In this document: positions 1 through 7,048 of the stretch, piece after piece
Layout: each line of letters starts with the position of its first letter
Position numbering within the stretch: the first letter of the stretch is position 1
Assembly: GCA_022710185.1 (NCBI GenBank)
Contig: JAKLHK010000028.1
Coordinates: forward strand, 1 to 37,686
Reading direction: 5' to 3'
Length of the DNA: 37,686 nucleotides
DNA from: Bacteroidota bacterium
Lineage (GTDB): Bacteria; Bacteroidota; Bacteroidia; Bacteroidales; JAGNHN01
Program-made: the position numbers and the translations under genes
Notes under the pieces: generated by a model
Seen by the model: the letters and a program-made list of their open reading frames with translations, nothing else
Told to the model about the DNA's origin: nothing
Databases searched by the model: none

Positions 1-671
1 ATATAGGCCCTCTGTTTGGCCTCCGAATCGGAGACCATGCGGGTTACTGCCTGATAGGCTTCTGGTTCCAATACTTGCATGGCCAGGTCTTCCATCTCGG
101 ACTTCATCCTATACAGTCCGAGACGGTGGGCCACCGGGGCGTAGAGGTAGGCGCATTCGCCGGCGATCTGCTGCCGGCGGTCGGGGCTCAGCTGGCGGAA
201 CTGTCGGAGGTGGTGCAGACGGTCGGCGAGGCGGACAAGGGGTGAACGGATGTCGTCGGGGACCGTAAGCAACAGCTTGATGAAATTCTCCGACTGATAC
301 CTGCTGCGGTCGGTACGTATGGCGCGTATCTTCTTCAGTCCGCCGAGAATACTGAAAGCTTCCGGAGTGGCCGCACCCCTGAGCGTGGCCAGGTCGGTTC
401 CATCGGCGGCAAAGATGTGAAGCAGGGCGGCATTGACCGAGTGAAGGCCCAGGCCCATTTCGTGGGCTACAATGCGGGCCACAGCCAGGCCGTGCAGGGG
501 GAGTTCCTCTCCCGTATCGGCGGTTGACCCGGCCCCGTGTTCCACCAGGTAAGCCCAGGCCCTGTCGAGGAAGGTTGTATCCCCGCCGGGGCCCAGGCTG
601 TCGCGGAGGCCCTGATATGCCGGGTTGGCCTGGTGTTGGGGCAGGCCTGAGGTATGGGGATCAAGGTGCAT
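1..671 (-). CDS. RelA/SpoT-family (p)ppGpp synthetase, N-terminal part (cut by left edge)
   Basis: About 223 residues of the N-terminus are visible; the rest lies beyond the left edge. The ATG at 671 gives a short variable leader and then an HD-type (p)ppGpp hydrolase domain: a first His in LHGLAVARIV, then NAALLHIFAADGTD, then LADRLHHLR and the conserved LYAPVAHRLGLYRMKSEMEDLA, which in this family leads into the synthetase domain. In bifunctional Rel enzymes the core reads HDVVEDT. Here the same place reads HIFAADG, so the metal-binding Asp of the HD pair and the following Glu are replaced, while the first His and the Asp of LADRLH remain. This suggests a hydrolase-dead, synthetase-type (RelA-like) enzyme of the stringent response; the synthetase domain itself cannot be seen. 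A -7 box ends four bases before the ATG, so the mRNA may be leaderless. Family is certain; subtype is inference. Confidence 0.9.
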   Translation of the reverse strand, partial: MHLDPHTSGLPQHQANPAYQGLRDSLGPGGDTTFLDRAWAYLVEHGAGSTADTGEELPLHGLAVARIVAHEMGLGLHSVNAALLHIFAADGTDLATLRGAATPEAFSILGGLKKIRAIRTDRSRYQSENFIKLLLTVPDDIRSPLVRLADRLHHLRQFRQLSPDRRQQIAGECAYLYAPVAHRLGLYRMKSEMEDLAMQVLEPEAYQAVTRMVSDSEAKQRAY

Positions 672-675
672 GGGA

Positions 676-683
676 CAAAAATA
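676..683 (-). promoter_or_regulatory. Bacteroidota -7 box for the RelA/SpoT gene
   Basis: On the minus strand this reads TATTTTTG, an exact match to the Bacteroidota -7 consensus TAnnTTTG. It ends only four bases before the ATG at 671, so transcription may start at or next to the start codon. No TTG is present at the expected -33 distance, so confidence is moderate. Confidence 0.45.
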
Positions 684-721
684 CGCCAAGCCGAATGAAC
701 CGCTGGCAGTTGGTGTGCGAT

Positions 722-763
722 AAAAAACGATGGGGAACATCCCTTGCCGGAACGCTCCCCATC
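722..763 (-). terminator. Rho-independent terminator of the candidate RNA
   Basis: On the minus strand the arms 763-749 and 743-729 pair over 15 positions (Watson-Crick plus a few G-U pairs) around the 5-nt loop GGCAA. Six T residues follow at 727-722. This is a textbook intrinsic terminator pointing toward the relA-like gene. Confidence 0.85.
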
Positions 764-1212
764 CACACCAATCCTGCCGTAGCCTGATCGGCGCGCCAGG
801 CCTTACTGTTGCTGGCTGTTCTTTGCGGTTCTCACGGGGCATTCCTCTCCGCGTTTTCCGGACCCTCTACCTTCCGGTACCGGGCCCCCTGCGCTTCCCA
901 CTTAAGGGCCGGGGCTGAATCCCATCGTAAGCCTTCAATGAACCCGAAGTTCCGGCCTCGCCTGGCAACGTGACCTTTCCTTCGCTGTCGGCCTCACCTT
1001 CGCCCTCTCGGGCTGGGGTGGCACCTGGTCCCCGCAAGCGGGGTCCTGGCGATGCTGGTCTCCCGCGAACGGGACCCAGCCAACCCTTCTCCTTTCGGAT
1101 ACGGGTCGCGGCCTTCCGCCCTTTCGGGCTTCTGACCGGGTTCCTTCAACATTCCAACCCGTAAGTCTTCCTGTTTCCGGGGCTACCGACTGACCCAGTA
1201 TTTCTACCTGGT
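722..1212 (-). ncRNA. Candidate structured non-coding RNA of about 490 nt, family not recognised
   Basis: This stretch has no believable protein gene but carries all parts of an RNA transcription unit on the minus strand. A promoter lies at 1217-1248, a strong intrinsic terminator at 722-763, and between them a chain of stable hairpins. In RNA sense these are: 1195-1211 (GAAA loop), 1137-1161 (6-bp stem CGGGTT/AACCCG), 1118-1129 (GAAA loop), 1090-1099 (GAAA loop), 1061-1074 (UUCG loop), 1030-1043 (CCCCG/CGGGG stem), 1002-1013 (GAGA loop) and 782-801 (GCCTG/CAGGC stem). The GNRA and UUCG loops occur only when the minus strand is read, which fixes the orientation. I looked for RNase P RNA, tmRNA, SRP RNA and 6S RNA hallmarks and found none. 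A group I/II intron remnant or a transposon-associated RNA is possible but no such signature was seen. The 5' end is inferred from the promoter. Confidence 0.6.
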
Positions 1213-1216
1213 GATT

Positions 1217-1249
1217 CAAAGATAAGCCATACACGGGGGCGAATGCAAG
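1217..1249 (-). promoter_or_regulatory. Bacteroidota promoter for the candidate RNA
   Basis: Minus strand: TTG at 1248-1246, a 21-nt spacer, then TATCTTTG at 1224-1217, matching TTG-N(19-21)-TAnnTTTG. Transcription would start near 1209-1213, right at the first hairpin of the RNA. The same TTG-N21-TAnnTTTG spacing is found at 25808 and 32275. Confidence 0.7.
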
Positions 1250-1388
1250 CATCCCTTGACCGAAAAACAAACAGGCTTCCAACAACCGTTATCAACAAAT
1301 GTTGATAAGCCCGGGGACCAAACTCGATCCGGAAGATTTGTACCTTCGAACCCTCATGATGAACGCGTCGGCACACAAGGGGGAAAAG

Positions 1389-1952
1389 ATGCGTTTCCTC
1401 GCAAGGAACCTGTTGGTTGGACTGATCTGGCTGGGAGGGATCATCCTGTCCTTCTGGCTGGCTAAACACTTCCTTGGACTTGACTTCCAGGAGCTTATCA
1501 ACGATCATGCCGATGAGCCGGTGATCGTATACCTCATCTTTATGACCTCTGAAGTCATTTTCGGGATTATTCCCCCGGAGATTTTTATGGTATGGGCGTC
1601 CGGTTCCGGCGATATTGCCCCCTATCCCCTCCTGATGGCCCTGCTGGCCGGTATCAGTTACCTTGCCGGGATCAGTGGCTACTTCATCGGAAGGGGACTT
1701 CACCCCACACGCTTCTACCACTGGCTGGATTCCAGGATATTACGGAGCTATACCCCCGTACTCCGTCGCTATGGCTACTTCCTGATCATCGTTGCCGCCC
1801 TCACCCCTATTCCCTTTTCGGCCATCTGCATGCTCGTCGGTGCCATTGAATATCCCTTCGGGCGTTTCCTGGCCTTTTCTTCGGTGCGCATCCTTCGCTT
1901 TACAGCCTACGCCTGGATCATGCACGAGGTGAGCCACTTATGGTTTCTCTGA
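1389..1952 (+). CDS. DedA/VTT (SNARE-associated) family membrane protein
   Basis: An integral membrane protein of about 187 residues with several hydrophobic segments. The central motif EVIFGIIPPEIFMVWASG and the later ALTPIPFSAICMLVGA, followed by FGRFLAFSSVRILRF, are typical of the VTT/DedA domain. Members of this family act in lipid flipping and membrane homeostasis; the substrate cannot be predicted here. The frame is open from an ATG at 1299, but the first 30 codons look non-coding and lack a membrane segment. The ATG at 1389 is preceded by a purine-rich AAGGGGGAAAAG and starts immediately before the first transmembrane helix, so I prefer it. The gene stands alone between the divergent candidate RNA and a terminator at 1960-1997. 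Confident in the family, less so in the start. Confidence 0.8.
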   Translation: MRFLARNLLVGLIWLGGIILSFWLAKHFLGLDFQELINDHADEPVIVYLIFMTSEVIFGIIPPEIFMVWASGSGDIAPYPLLMALLAGISYLAGISGYFIGRGLHPTRFYHWLDSRILRSYTPVLRRYGYFLIIVAALTPIPFSAICMLVGAIEYPFGRFLAFSSVRILRFTAYAWIMHEVSHLWFL

Positions 1953-1959
1953 TCATAAG

Positions 1960-1998
1960 AAGGGCGGAACCGGTCATCGCCAAGCTCCGCCCTTTTTC
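1960..1998 (+). terminator. Intrinsic terminator after the DedA-family gene
   Basis: A 9-bp perfect stem, AAGGGCGGA (1960-1968) with TCCGCCCTT (1986-1994), runs into a T tract at 1993-1997, eight bases after the stop codon. It lies between convergent genes and could also slow transcription arriving from the minus-strand operon. Confidence 0.75.
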
Positions 1999-2030
1999 CG
2001 GAAATCTCCGGAAAATTCCTTTGTATTCCC

Positions 2031-2636
2031 TTACTGCTTCACTTTAATACTGCAGCCTATGGCCCGGGTAAAAGACGGCTCCGGTGTTTTACCTGCCATC
2101 AGGGCATCCAGGGCATTGGAAAGAAAGGCCTCATTCACAGCCCCGGCGTCCTTATGGTTGTCGTCGATGGCACCGATGTAAGCCACTTTCAGGCTCCCAT
2201 TTTCCTGTTTCTGAAGAACATAGACATGAGGAGTACGGGTAGCTCCAAAGCGGGGGAAGACTTCCTGACGCTCATCCAGCAGGTAGAGAAAGGGGAAACT
2301 CTTTTCCCTGGCCCTGACTTTCATGGCCGACCAGCTATCGGCAGGCTGTACCACCGAATCGTTTGGATTGATGGCCACTACAGGCCATCCCTTTGCCTGA
2401 TACTTGCGGTGCAGGGCTATGATGCGGTCTTCATAGGCGATGGAATAAGGGCAATGGTTGCATGTGAAGATTACAATAAAGCCCTGGGCATTTGGGATAT
2501 CAGCCAGGGAATACAACTTACCATCGATGTTGGGCAAACGGAAGTCTTCCGCAACATCCCCCACATTATACCCCTGCTGAGCGCTGAGCCCCAGGGAACT
2601 GACAAAAAAAGCAAAGTAAAGGATCAGGTGCTTCAT
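2031..2636 (-). CDS. Exported thioredoxin-fold/peroxiredoxin-like protein
   Basis: 201 residues with an N-terminal signal peptide (hydrophobic stretch to about residue 18, cleavage likely after LSA). The mature part begins like an AhpC/TSA or redoxin domain (VGDVAEDFRLPNIDGKLYSL) and has the active site TCNHCPYS with C59 and C62, a CxxC arrangement typical of this thioredoxin-family subgroup. The later cis-proline region TRTPHVYVL is also conserved. It probably handles thiol redox chemistry or peroxide in the periplasm; the substrate is unknown. It is the last gene of a five-gene minus-strand operon and follows another thioredoxin-like gene after 44 bp, which suggests the two work together or are differential copies. 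The upstream signal peptide argues against a cytosolic peroxiredoxin. Confidence 0.85.
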   Translation of the reverse strand: MKHLILYFAFFVSSLGLSAQQGYNVGDVAEDFRLPNIDGKLYSLADIPNAQGFIVIFTCNHCPYSIAYEDRIIALHRKYQAKGWPVVAINPNDSVVQPADSWSAMKVRAREKSFPFLYLLDERQEVFPRFGATRTPHVYVLQKQENGSLKVAYIGAIDDNHKDAGAVNEAFLSNALDALMAGKTPEPSFTRAIGCSIKVKQ

Positions 2637-2680
2637 GGTATTATCTATTGGTTGTTAGTGAAAAAGAATCAGGTTAATGT

Positions 2681-3178
2681 TCAGAGCATTCCGTTGATCT
2701 GCGCATTCAGCTCATCATAGGACATCATGCCTTCATGGAACTTACGCTTACCGCTCCGGTAGATCAGGGTAGCGGGTATGGCCCCTGACCATTCCCCTGA
2801 GACCAGGGGGATCCATCGGTTCGCCCCCGGGTCATCGAGCAGGAAATGCCTTGCCGGGGCCTCACGCTCCCTCAAAAATGGAATGACCCGGGTATCCAGC
2901 TGTTCCGCATTGTCGAGGCTGACAAAGATGAAAGCAACCCTGTTTCCGGCACGCTCCCGGGCAGTACGTTCGAAATCGGGGAGTTCCTTCAGGCAAGGCA
3001 AACACCAGGTAGCCCAGAAGTTAATAATACGCACTGTATCATCCTGAGCTTCAAGCTCCTTTTTAAATCCTTCAAAGTCAACCACTTTGATCCTGACCTC
3101 CGGAACTGTGGCGAGGGAAGGTGTCGCAAGGGCCAACAGTGCAAGGCCCATTATCAATGCACTCAGGGGTAATCTCAT
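2681..3178 (-). CDS. TlpA/ResA-like exported thioredoxin
   Basis: 165 residues with a clear signal peptide (residues 1 to about 23). The domain has FWATWCLPCLKELPDFE, in which C59-L-P-C62 is the thioredoxin active site, and the cis-proline loop GAIPATLIY. TlpA/ResA proteins are periplasmic disulfide reductases or thiol donors, for example in cytochrome maturation or redox homeostasis. No cytochrome gene is nearby, so the target is not identified. It lies 41 bp after the beta-propeller gene and 44 bp before the second thioredoxin-fold gene, on the same strand and without an obvious promoter in between. Confidence 0.88.
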   Translation of the reverse strand: MRLPLSALIMGLALLALATPSLATVPEVRIKVVDFEGFKKELEAQDDTVRIINFWATWCLPCLKELPDFERTARERAGNRVAFIFVSLDNAEQLDTRVIPFLREREAPARHFLLDDPGANRWIPLVSGEWSGAIPATLIYRSGKRKFHEGMMSYDELNAQINGML

Positions 3179-3219
3179 ACCCCAGAAACAGCGTCGTGGA
3201 CTTATTGTTCAGAACGGGC

Positions 3220-4362
3220 TCAACTTACGCTGAGCGCATAGAGCTTATAACCCCCGATGAGCAGTTTCCCTTCAGTAAGGCAGGGACTGGACCTGATCCT
3301 GTCCTCTGTTGCGAAGCTCCAAAGCTGCTTGCCTGTCCCAGCATCCAGGGCATAAATCTTGCCATCGTCGGATCCTGCGACCAATTGGCGGCCGCTGACC
3401 AGGGGTGAAGAGTGGATCGCTCCTCCTGCCTGGAACCTCCAGATTTCCTGTCCGGACTCAGGAAGAAGGGCTTTTATCTGACCGGATTTGTTCCCGATCC
3501 AGACCGAACCCGGGCCTACGGCTGGTGAAGAGAAGACAGGGGAACCGGGCGCAGTGGACCAAAGGATGTCCCCAGTACGCAGATCGAGGCAGTGCACCCT
3601 GCCATCGAGACCAGCGGCATAGACCCTAGACTGCATTATGGCCGGGCTGGAATGGATTCCACTGCTGAGGTTCACTTTCCAGAGAATCCTGCCATTGGAG
3701 GCATCCAGCGCATACAGGTGTTGGTCGCGGCTACCGCAGACCAGGATACCGTCCCATGCGGCCGGACTTGAGATGACCCATCCCAGGGTTGCTACCTTCC
3801 AGACCATTCTGCCATTGTATCGGTCCAGTGCGTAGATATGACCGTCCAGGCTGCCGAAGCAGACCAGGTTGCCCAGGATCAGCGGACTGGAAAATATCCA
3901 GTCACCCGTCTTGTAATGCCAACGCAGCGCACCGTTCCGGCGGTCCAGTGCACAAAAGGTGCCATCGAAGCTGCCGAAGTATACGCTGTCACCTGCCAAT
4001 GCAGCGCTGGATCGTATCCTTCCCTTGCCGCGGTATTCCCATACCTTCTGCCCCTGCCCGATCTGGAGGCAGACAAAGCCATAGGTGTCAGACCCAAAAT
4101 ACACGTGATCTTCATAGACCAGAGGGCTTGAGTCAACGGTGATGAGGTGATGATAGGACCAGGCCAGCCCATTCAGATGGGAGACACCATAAGACCTGGC
4201 CATGACCCCGGTGCGGCAGGCATTCCCGCGGAAGAGTGGGGCATCGTCGTAACGTCCGTCATCATAACGGACCATCATGCGCTCGGTTATCTTTATCAAT
4301 GACTTGACCGAGCCCAGTTCTATTGATAGTTCACTCCGTTGGAGCTGATCGTCTGCGCTCAT
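3220..4362 (-). CDS. PQQ-like beta-propeller repeat protein
   Basis: 380 residues made almost entirely of about eight repeats of roughly 40 residues. Each follows the pattern S(S/P)..(V/I).YFGS.DG.(I/F)YALD...G...W, for example SVYFGSFDGTFCALDRRNGALRW. This is the PQQ/BamB-type propeller blade, and the number of blades suggests a closed seven- or eight-bladed ring. No signal peptide or lipobox is visible, so unlike BamB it may be cytoplasmic. No quinoprotein catalytic residues were recognised, so a binding or scaffold role is more likely than dehydrogenase activity. Its ATG lies 32 bp inside the end of the upstream J-domain gene, so the two are probably translationally coupled and may act together. 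A later start at the MMVRYDD region is possible. Confidence 0.85.
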   Translation of the reverse strand: MSADDQLQRSELSIELGSVKSLIKITERMMVRYDDGRYDDAPLFRGNACRTGVMARSYGVSHLNGLAWSYHHLITVDSSPLVYEDHVYFGSDTYGFVCLQIGQGQKVWEYRGKGRIRSSAALAGDSVYFGSFDGTFCALDRRNGALRWHYKTGDWIFSSPLILGNLVCFGSLDGHIYALDRYNGRMVWKVATLGWVISSPAAWDGILVCGSRDQHLYALDASNGRILWKVNLSSGIHSSPAIMQSRVYAAGLDGRVHCLDLRTGDILWSTAPGSPVFSSPAVGPGSVWIGNKSGQIKALLPESGQEIWRFQAGGAIHSSPLVSGRQLVAGSDDGKIYALDAGTGKQLWSFATEDRIRSSPCLTEGKLLIGGYKLYALSVS

Positions 4363-5269
4363 ATTCGCGTTCTTCCTTTTCCAGTTCCCGGCTTAGCCGA
4401 TCCCGTATGCGCGAGAAGTAGGCGTCTTCATCCTCCAGGGTACTGACCAACTGCCAAATGGCGCTTTCCTCCACTTCTGCGATCTCGCGAAGCAGCATAG
4501 CCACCTCCTGCTCCATCCTCCGGAGCTGGAGCGTCAAGCGTTCTACCTCCGTTACGCCGCGGTCCTTGCGGGCCAGTGGGAGCCCGCCTTCTTCCAGCAG
4601 CTTGAGCAGTTGATGCATGGCTTCAAGGTCGGCTGCAACATAGGCTGCATTCAGCCTGTGGAAGATCCTGGCGGCGTCTTCCCGCTGTTCTTCGTTTACC
4701 AGGTCGGGATGGCAACGTTTACTGATCTTACGGTACAATACACTGAGTTCTTTCTGCTGGCGTGCATCCAGGGCAGGGCGGACCAGCGGGGCAGCCTGGG
4801 AACGTGCCTGTTGCCATTCCTGATATTCCTGGCGGGCCTCTTCCCATGCGCTGGCCTTGTCCGGCTCCTTCAGCATTTCCATGTGCAGTAGCTCCCGACG
4901 GATGTACAGCAGGCGGGCCATTAGGTCTCCGACCTCGTGGTTGTGCTTAAGGCGGAATGCGTTGATGCGGCGGAGCAGTTGCTGCTTACGTTGTCCAGCT
5001 ACCGAGAGGCGGGTCTCGGTCAGGCGCAGTGCTGTGCGAAGCCCTGTAAGGTCATGATCCCCACGCAGCATGGGTGGACGATGAGCCTGCATGAGTTGCT
5101 GAATGCAATGTTCAGCCCGCGAGTAATCCCGGCTATAACAAGCTTCAATCAGGGCTTCAAGGCCGGCCTCTCCCCTGTTCTCCATCATCAGGCCGTCGAG
5201 CTCTGCGGGTAGCTCATCCCAGCGGCCCTGGAGCAGGATGGTCTGAAGGGATCGCAGGCGTGAGAACAT
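4331..5269 (-). CDS. J-domain protein with coiled-coil flanks
   Basis: 312 residues. Residues about 170-225 look like a J domain: ELSVLYRKISKRCHPDLV carries the HPD tripeptide (H187-P188-D189), followed by a helix with FHRLNAAYVAADLEAM. J domains stimulate the ATPase of Hsp70 (DnaK). The J domain is internal rather than N-terminal, with long charged, predicted coiled-coil segments on both sides (residues 75-160 and 245-310) and no Gly/Phe or zinc-finger region, so this is a class III (type C) J protein. The frame can be read from a TTG at 5275, but the ATG at 5269 fits better, two bases after the preceding stop. It overlaps the propeller gene by 32 bp. The client is unknown; the propeller protein is the obvious candidate. 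Confidence 0.82.
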   Translation of the reverse strand: MFSRLRSLQTILLQGRWDELPAELDGLMMENRGEAGLEALIEACYSRDYSRAEHCIQQLMQAHRPPMLRGDHDLTGLRTALRLTETRLSVAGQRKQQLLRRINAFRLKHNHEVGDLMARLLYIRRELLHMEMLKEPDKASAWEEARQEYQEWQQARSQAAPLVRPALDARQQKELSVLYRKISKRCHPDLVNEEQREDAARIFHRLNAAYVAADLEAMHQLLKLLEEGGLPLARKDRGVTEVERLTLQLRRMEQEVAMLLREIAEVEESAIWQLVSTLEDEDAYFSRIRDRLSRELEKEEREYERRRSAPTE

Positions 5270-5271
5270 GA

Positions 5272-6903
5272 TCAATACACCCGTTTTCCGCCGGACCAGG
5301 TTTCGGCGACCTTGATGCTGGGGATTATCTTCTCCTCCGCGGTGATGATGTCCCCGTCAAGGATGATGAAGTCTGCCACCTTGCCCGCTTCAAGGCTCCC
5401 AGTGAATTGTTCGGCAAAGCAACTTCGGGCGGCCCAGACGGTCATCGAGCGCAGGGCTTCCTCCCGGCTCAGGGCGTTTTCAGGCTGGAAACCGCCTTCA
5501 GGCCAGCCCCTGGCATCTTTACGGAATACTGCAGCATAAAAGGTCAGCAGGGGATCAATCCGTTCAATCGGGAAATCGGTACCGTTGGGAATCCATCCGT
5601 TCTCCTTCATCAGATCGCGGTAGGCGTAGGCGTGGCTGATACGGGGCCCGAGGCGCTCTTCTGCCCAGTACATGTCGGAGGTGGCATGGGTAGCCTGCAC
5701 GCTGGGTATGACACCGAGGCGACCAAAACGGGAAAGGTCATCGGGATGGACCACCTGGGCATGCTCAATACGCCACCTCATGTCGTTTCCGGGTTCCAAA
5801 AAACCGCTGTATACATCAAGGGTCCGTCGTACCGCGGCATCGCCAATGCAGTGCACATTAAGCTGAAAGCCATGCTTACGGGCCAGGGCCGCCATACGGC
5901 GGAGACTGTCCACATCATTGACCTCGAGACCAAACTCCCCAGGGCGGTCGCTGTATGGTTCCAGCATAAGGGCTCCCCTGGATCCCAGGGCCCCATCGGC
6001 ATACATCTTTATCGATCTGACAATGAGCTGTTCATCGAAGGAGGGTCCGGAGGCCAGCCAAGGCTGCAGGGTCTGCGGATCGGGGTTGAGCATGGCATAT
6101 ATCCGCATGCTGAGGCGCCCGTTCCCCTGCAGATGCCGCACCGCGTCGATCTCCTTGTCCCTGAGACCAGCATCAGCCACCATGGTCAGGCCGACAGCAT
6201 GGCAGTCTTCCTGGGCACGAAGCAGGGCCGCATACATCAGGGCCGTGTCGGCTTCAGGAATGATGTCGCGCACCAGTTCTATTGCATTGTCGATGAGGAT
6301 GCCTGTCGGGCTCCCCTCTCTGACCAGGATGCTACCCCCGCTTACCTGTGTGGTTGCGTCAATTCCTGCCATGCGGAGGGCCTTTCCGTTGACCAGCATG
6401 GCGTGTCCATCCACCCGGGTGAGCATCACCGGGATATCAGGAAAGAGGGAGTCCAGCAAGGCACGGTCAGGAAACTCCTTGACAGTCCAGTCGTTCTGGT
6501 CCCATCCCCTCCCTTCGATCCAGGGCGTGGGGTGCTCCTTATGCCATATCATCAGGCGTTCCACCACCTCCCTCATGGACGTCGTCCCCGTAAGATCGGC
6601 CCGGGTTTCGGCCCCCAGGCCATAGCCGAAGAAATGACAGTGGGCATCGATGAAACCAGGATAAACGAAAGCCCCTTCAAGGTCCTTCTCCTCAGTGAAA
6701 TGGTACTTTGCCTTCAGATCAGCCAGGGACCCGGTTTCCACCACACGGCCCTGGTGCACCACCATGGCCCCGCTCACTGAAAATGTACTGTCGACCGTAT
6801 AGATCTTACCATTATAAAGGAGGAGGTCCATGTTCTCCGGGGCATTGCATGCAGTGATAAAACAGATAATCAATAAGATAAACGTAGAGTATAAGAATCG
6901 CAT
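5272..6903 (-). CDS. Amidohydrolase family lipoprotein (YtcJ-like, Amidohydro_3)
   Basis: 543 residues. It opens with a lipoprotein signal peptide and lipobox (FITAC, C19), so the enzyme should be membrane-anchored outside the cytoplasm. The metal-dependent hydrolase core shows FIDAHCHFFG (H88, H90), RIEHAQVVHPDDL and GTDFPIERIDPLLTFYAA near the C-terminus, typical of YtcJ/Amidohydro_3 proteins. These hydrolyse C-N bonds in varied amides or cyclic compounds; the substrate is not predictable. The open frame extends upstream to 7167, but the lipobox and a -7 box at 6920-6927 point to the ATG at 6903. It is first in the operon with the J-domain, propeller and thioredoxin genes, and its stop lies two bases before the next ATG. 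Confidence 0.9.
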   Translation of the reverse strand: MRFLYSTFILLIICFITACNAPENMDLLLYNGKIYTVDSTFSVSGAMVVHQGRVVETGSLADLKAKYHFTEEKDLEGAFVYPGFIDAHCHFFGYGLGAETRADLTGTTSMREVVERLMIWHKEHPTPWIEGRGWDQNDWTVKEFPDRALLDSLFPDIPVMLTRVDGHAMLVNGKALRMAGIDATTQVSGGSILVREGSPTGILIDNAIELVRDIIPEADTALMYAALLRAQEDCHAVGLTMVADAGLRDKEIDAVRHLQGNGRLSMRIYAMLNPDPQTLQPWLASGPSFDEQLIVRSIKMYADGALGSRGALMLEPYSDRPGEFGLEVNDVDSLRRMAALARKHGFQLNVHCIGDAAVRRTLDVYSGFLEPGNDMRWRIEHAQVVHPDDLSRFGRLGVIPSVQATHATSDMYWAEERLGPRISHAYAYRDLMKENGWIPNGTDFPIERIDPLLTFYAAVFRKDARGWPEGGFQPENALSREEALRSMTVWAARSCFAEQFTGSLEAGKVADFIILDGDIITAEEKIIPSIKVAETWSGGKRVY

Positions 6904-6919
6904 AGGGGCAAATTTGAAA

Positions 6920-6927
6920 CAAAGATA
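6920..6927 (-). promoter_or_regulatory. -7 box for the amidohydrolase operon
   Basis: Minus strand reads TATCTTTG, an exact TAnnTTTG, 16 bases before the ATG at 6903. No TTG lies at the 21-nt spacing. The predicted leader is about 12 nt. Confidence 0.5.
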
Positions 6928-7023
6928 GTCATTGAGAGTAAGGAGGCTCTCCACCATGCGGGGGCAGGTATATGAACAGCAGGGGTTTGATAACTCAGGC
7001 CCGCACATATGCGGTCGAATTCT

Positions 7024-7031
7024 TACTTTTG
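7024..7031 (+). promoter_or_regulatory. -7 box for the DUF6580 gene
   Basis: TACTTTTG matches TAnnTTTG and ends 17 bases before the ATG at 7049. No well-spaced TTG was found upstream (a TTTG at 6986-6989 is too far). Confidence 0.45.
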
Positions 7032-7048
7032 TGCGCCAATACGTCGCG

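Noticed and set aside
722..1212. RNase P RNA, tmRNA, SRP RNA or 6S RNA as identity of the candidate RNA
   Set aside because: Conserved blocks such as GGAAAGUCC and ACAGAAA (RNase P), the tRNA-like ends and resume tag (tmRNA) and the GGAAGGAAGCAGC loop (SRP) were not found on either strand.
935..1285. Minus-strand open frame of 116 residues in the structured region
   Set aside because: Composition is that of translated GC hairpins, it overlaps the RNA promoter, and shows no domain. The RNA reading explains it better.
5407..6780. Plus-strand frame of 457 residues opposite the amidohydrolase
   Set aside because: Antisense shadow, no domain, and the opposite frame has the metal-binding motifs.
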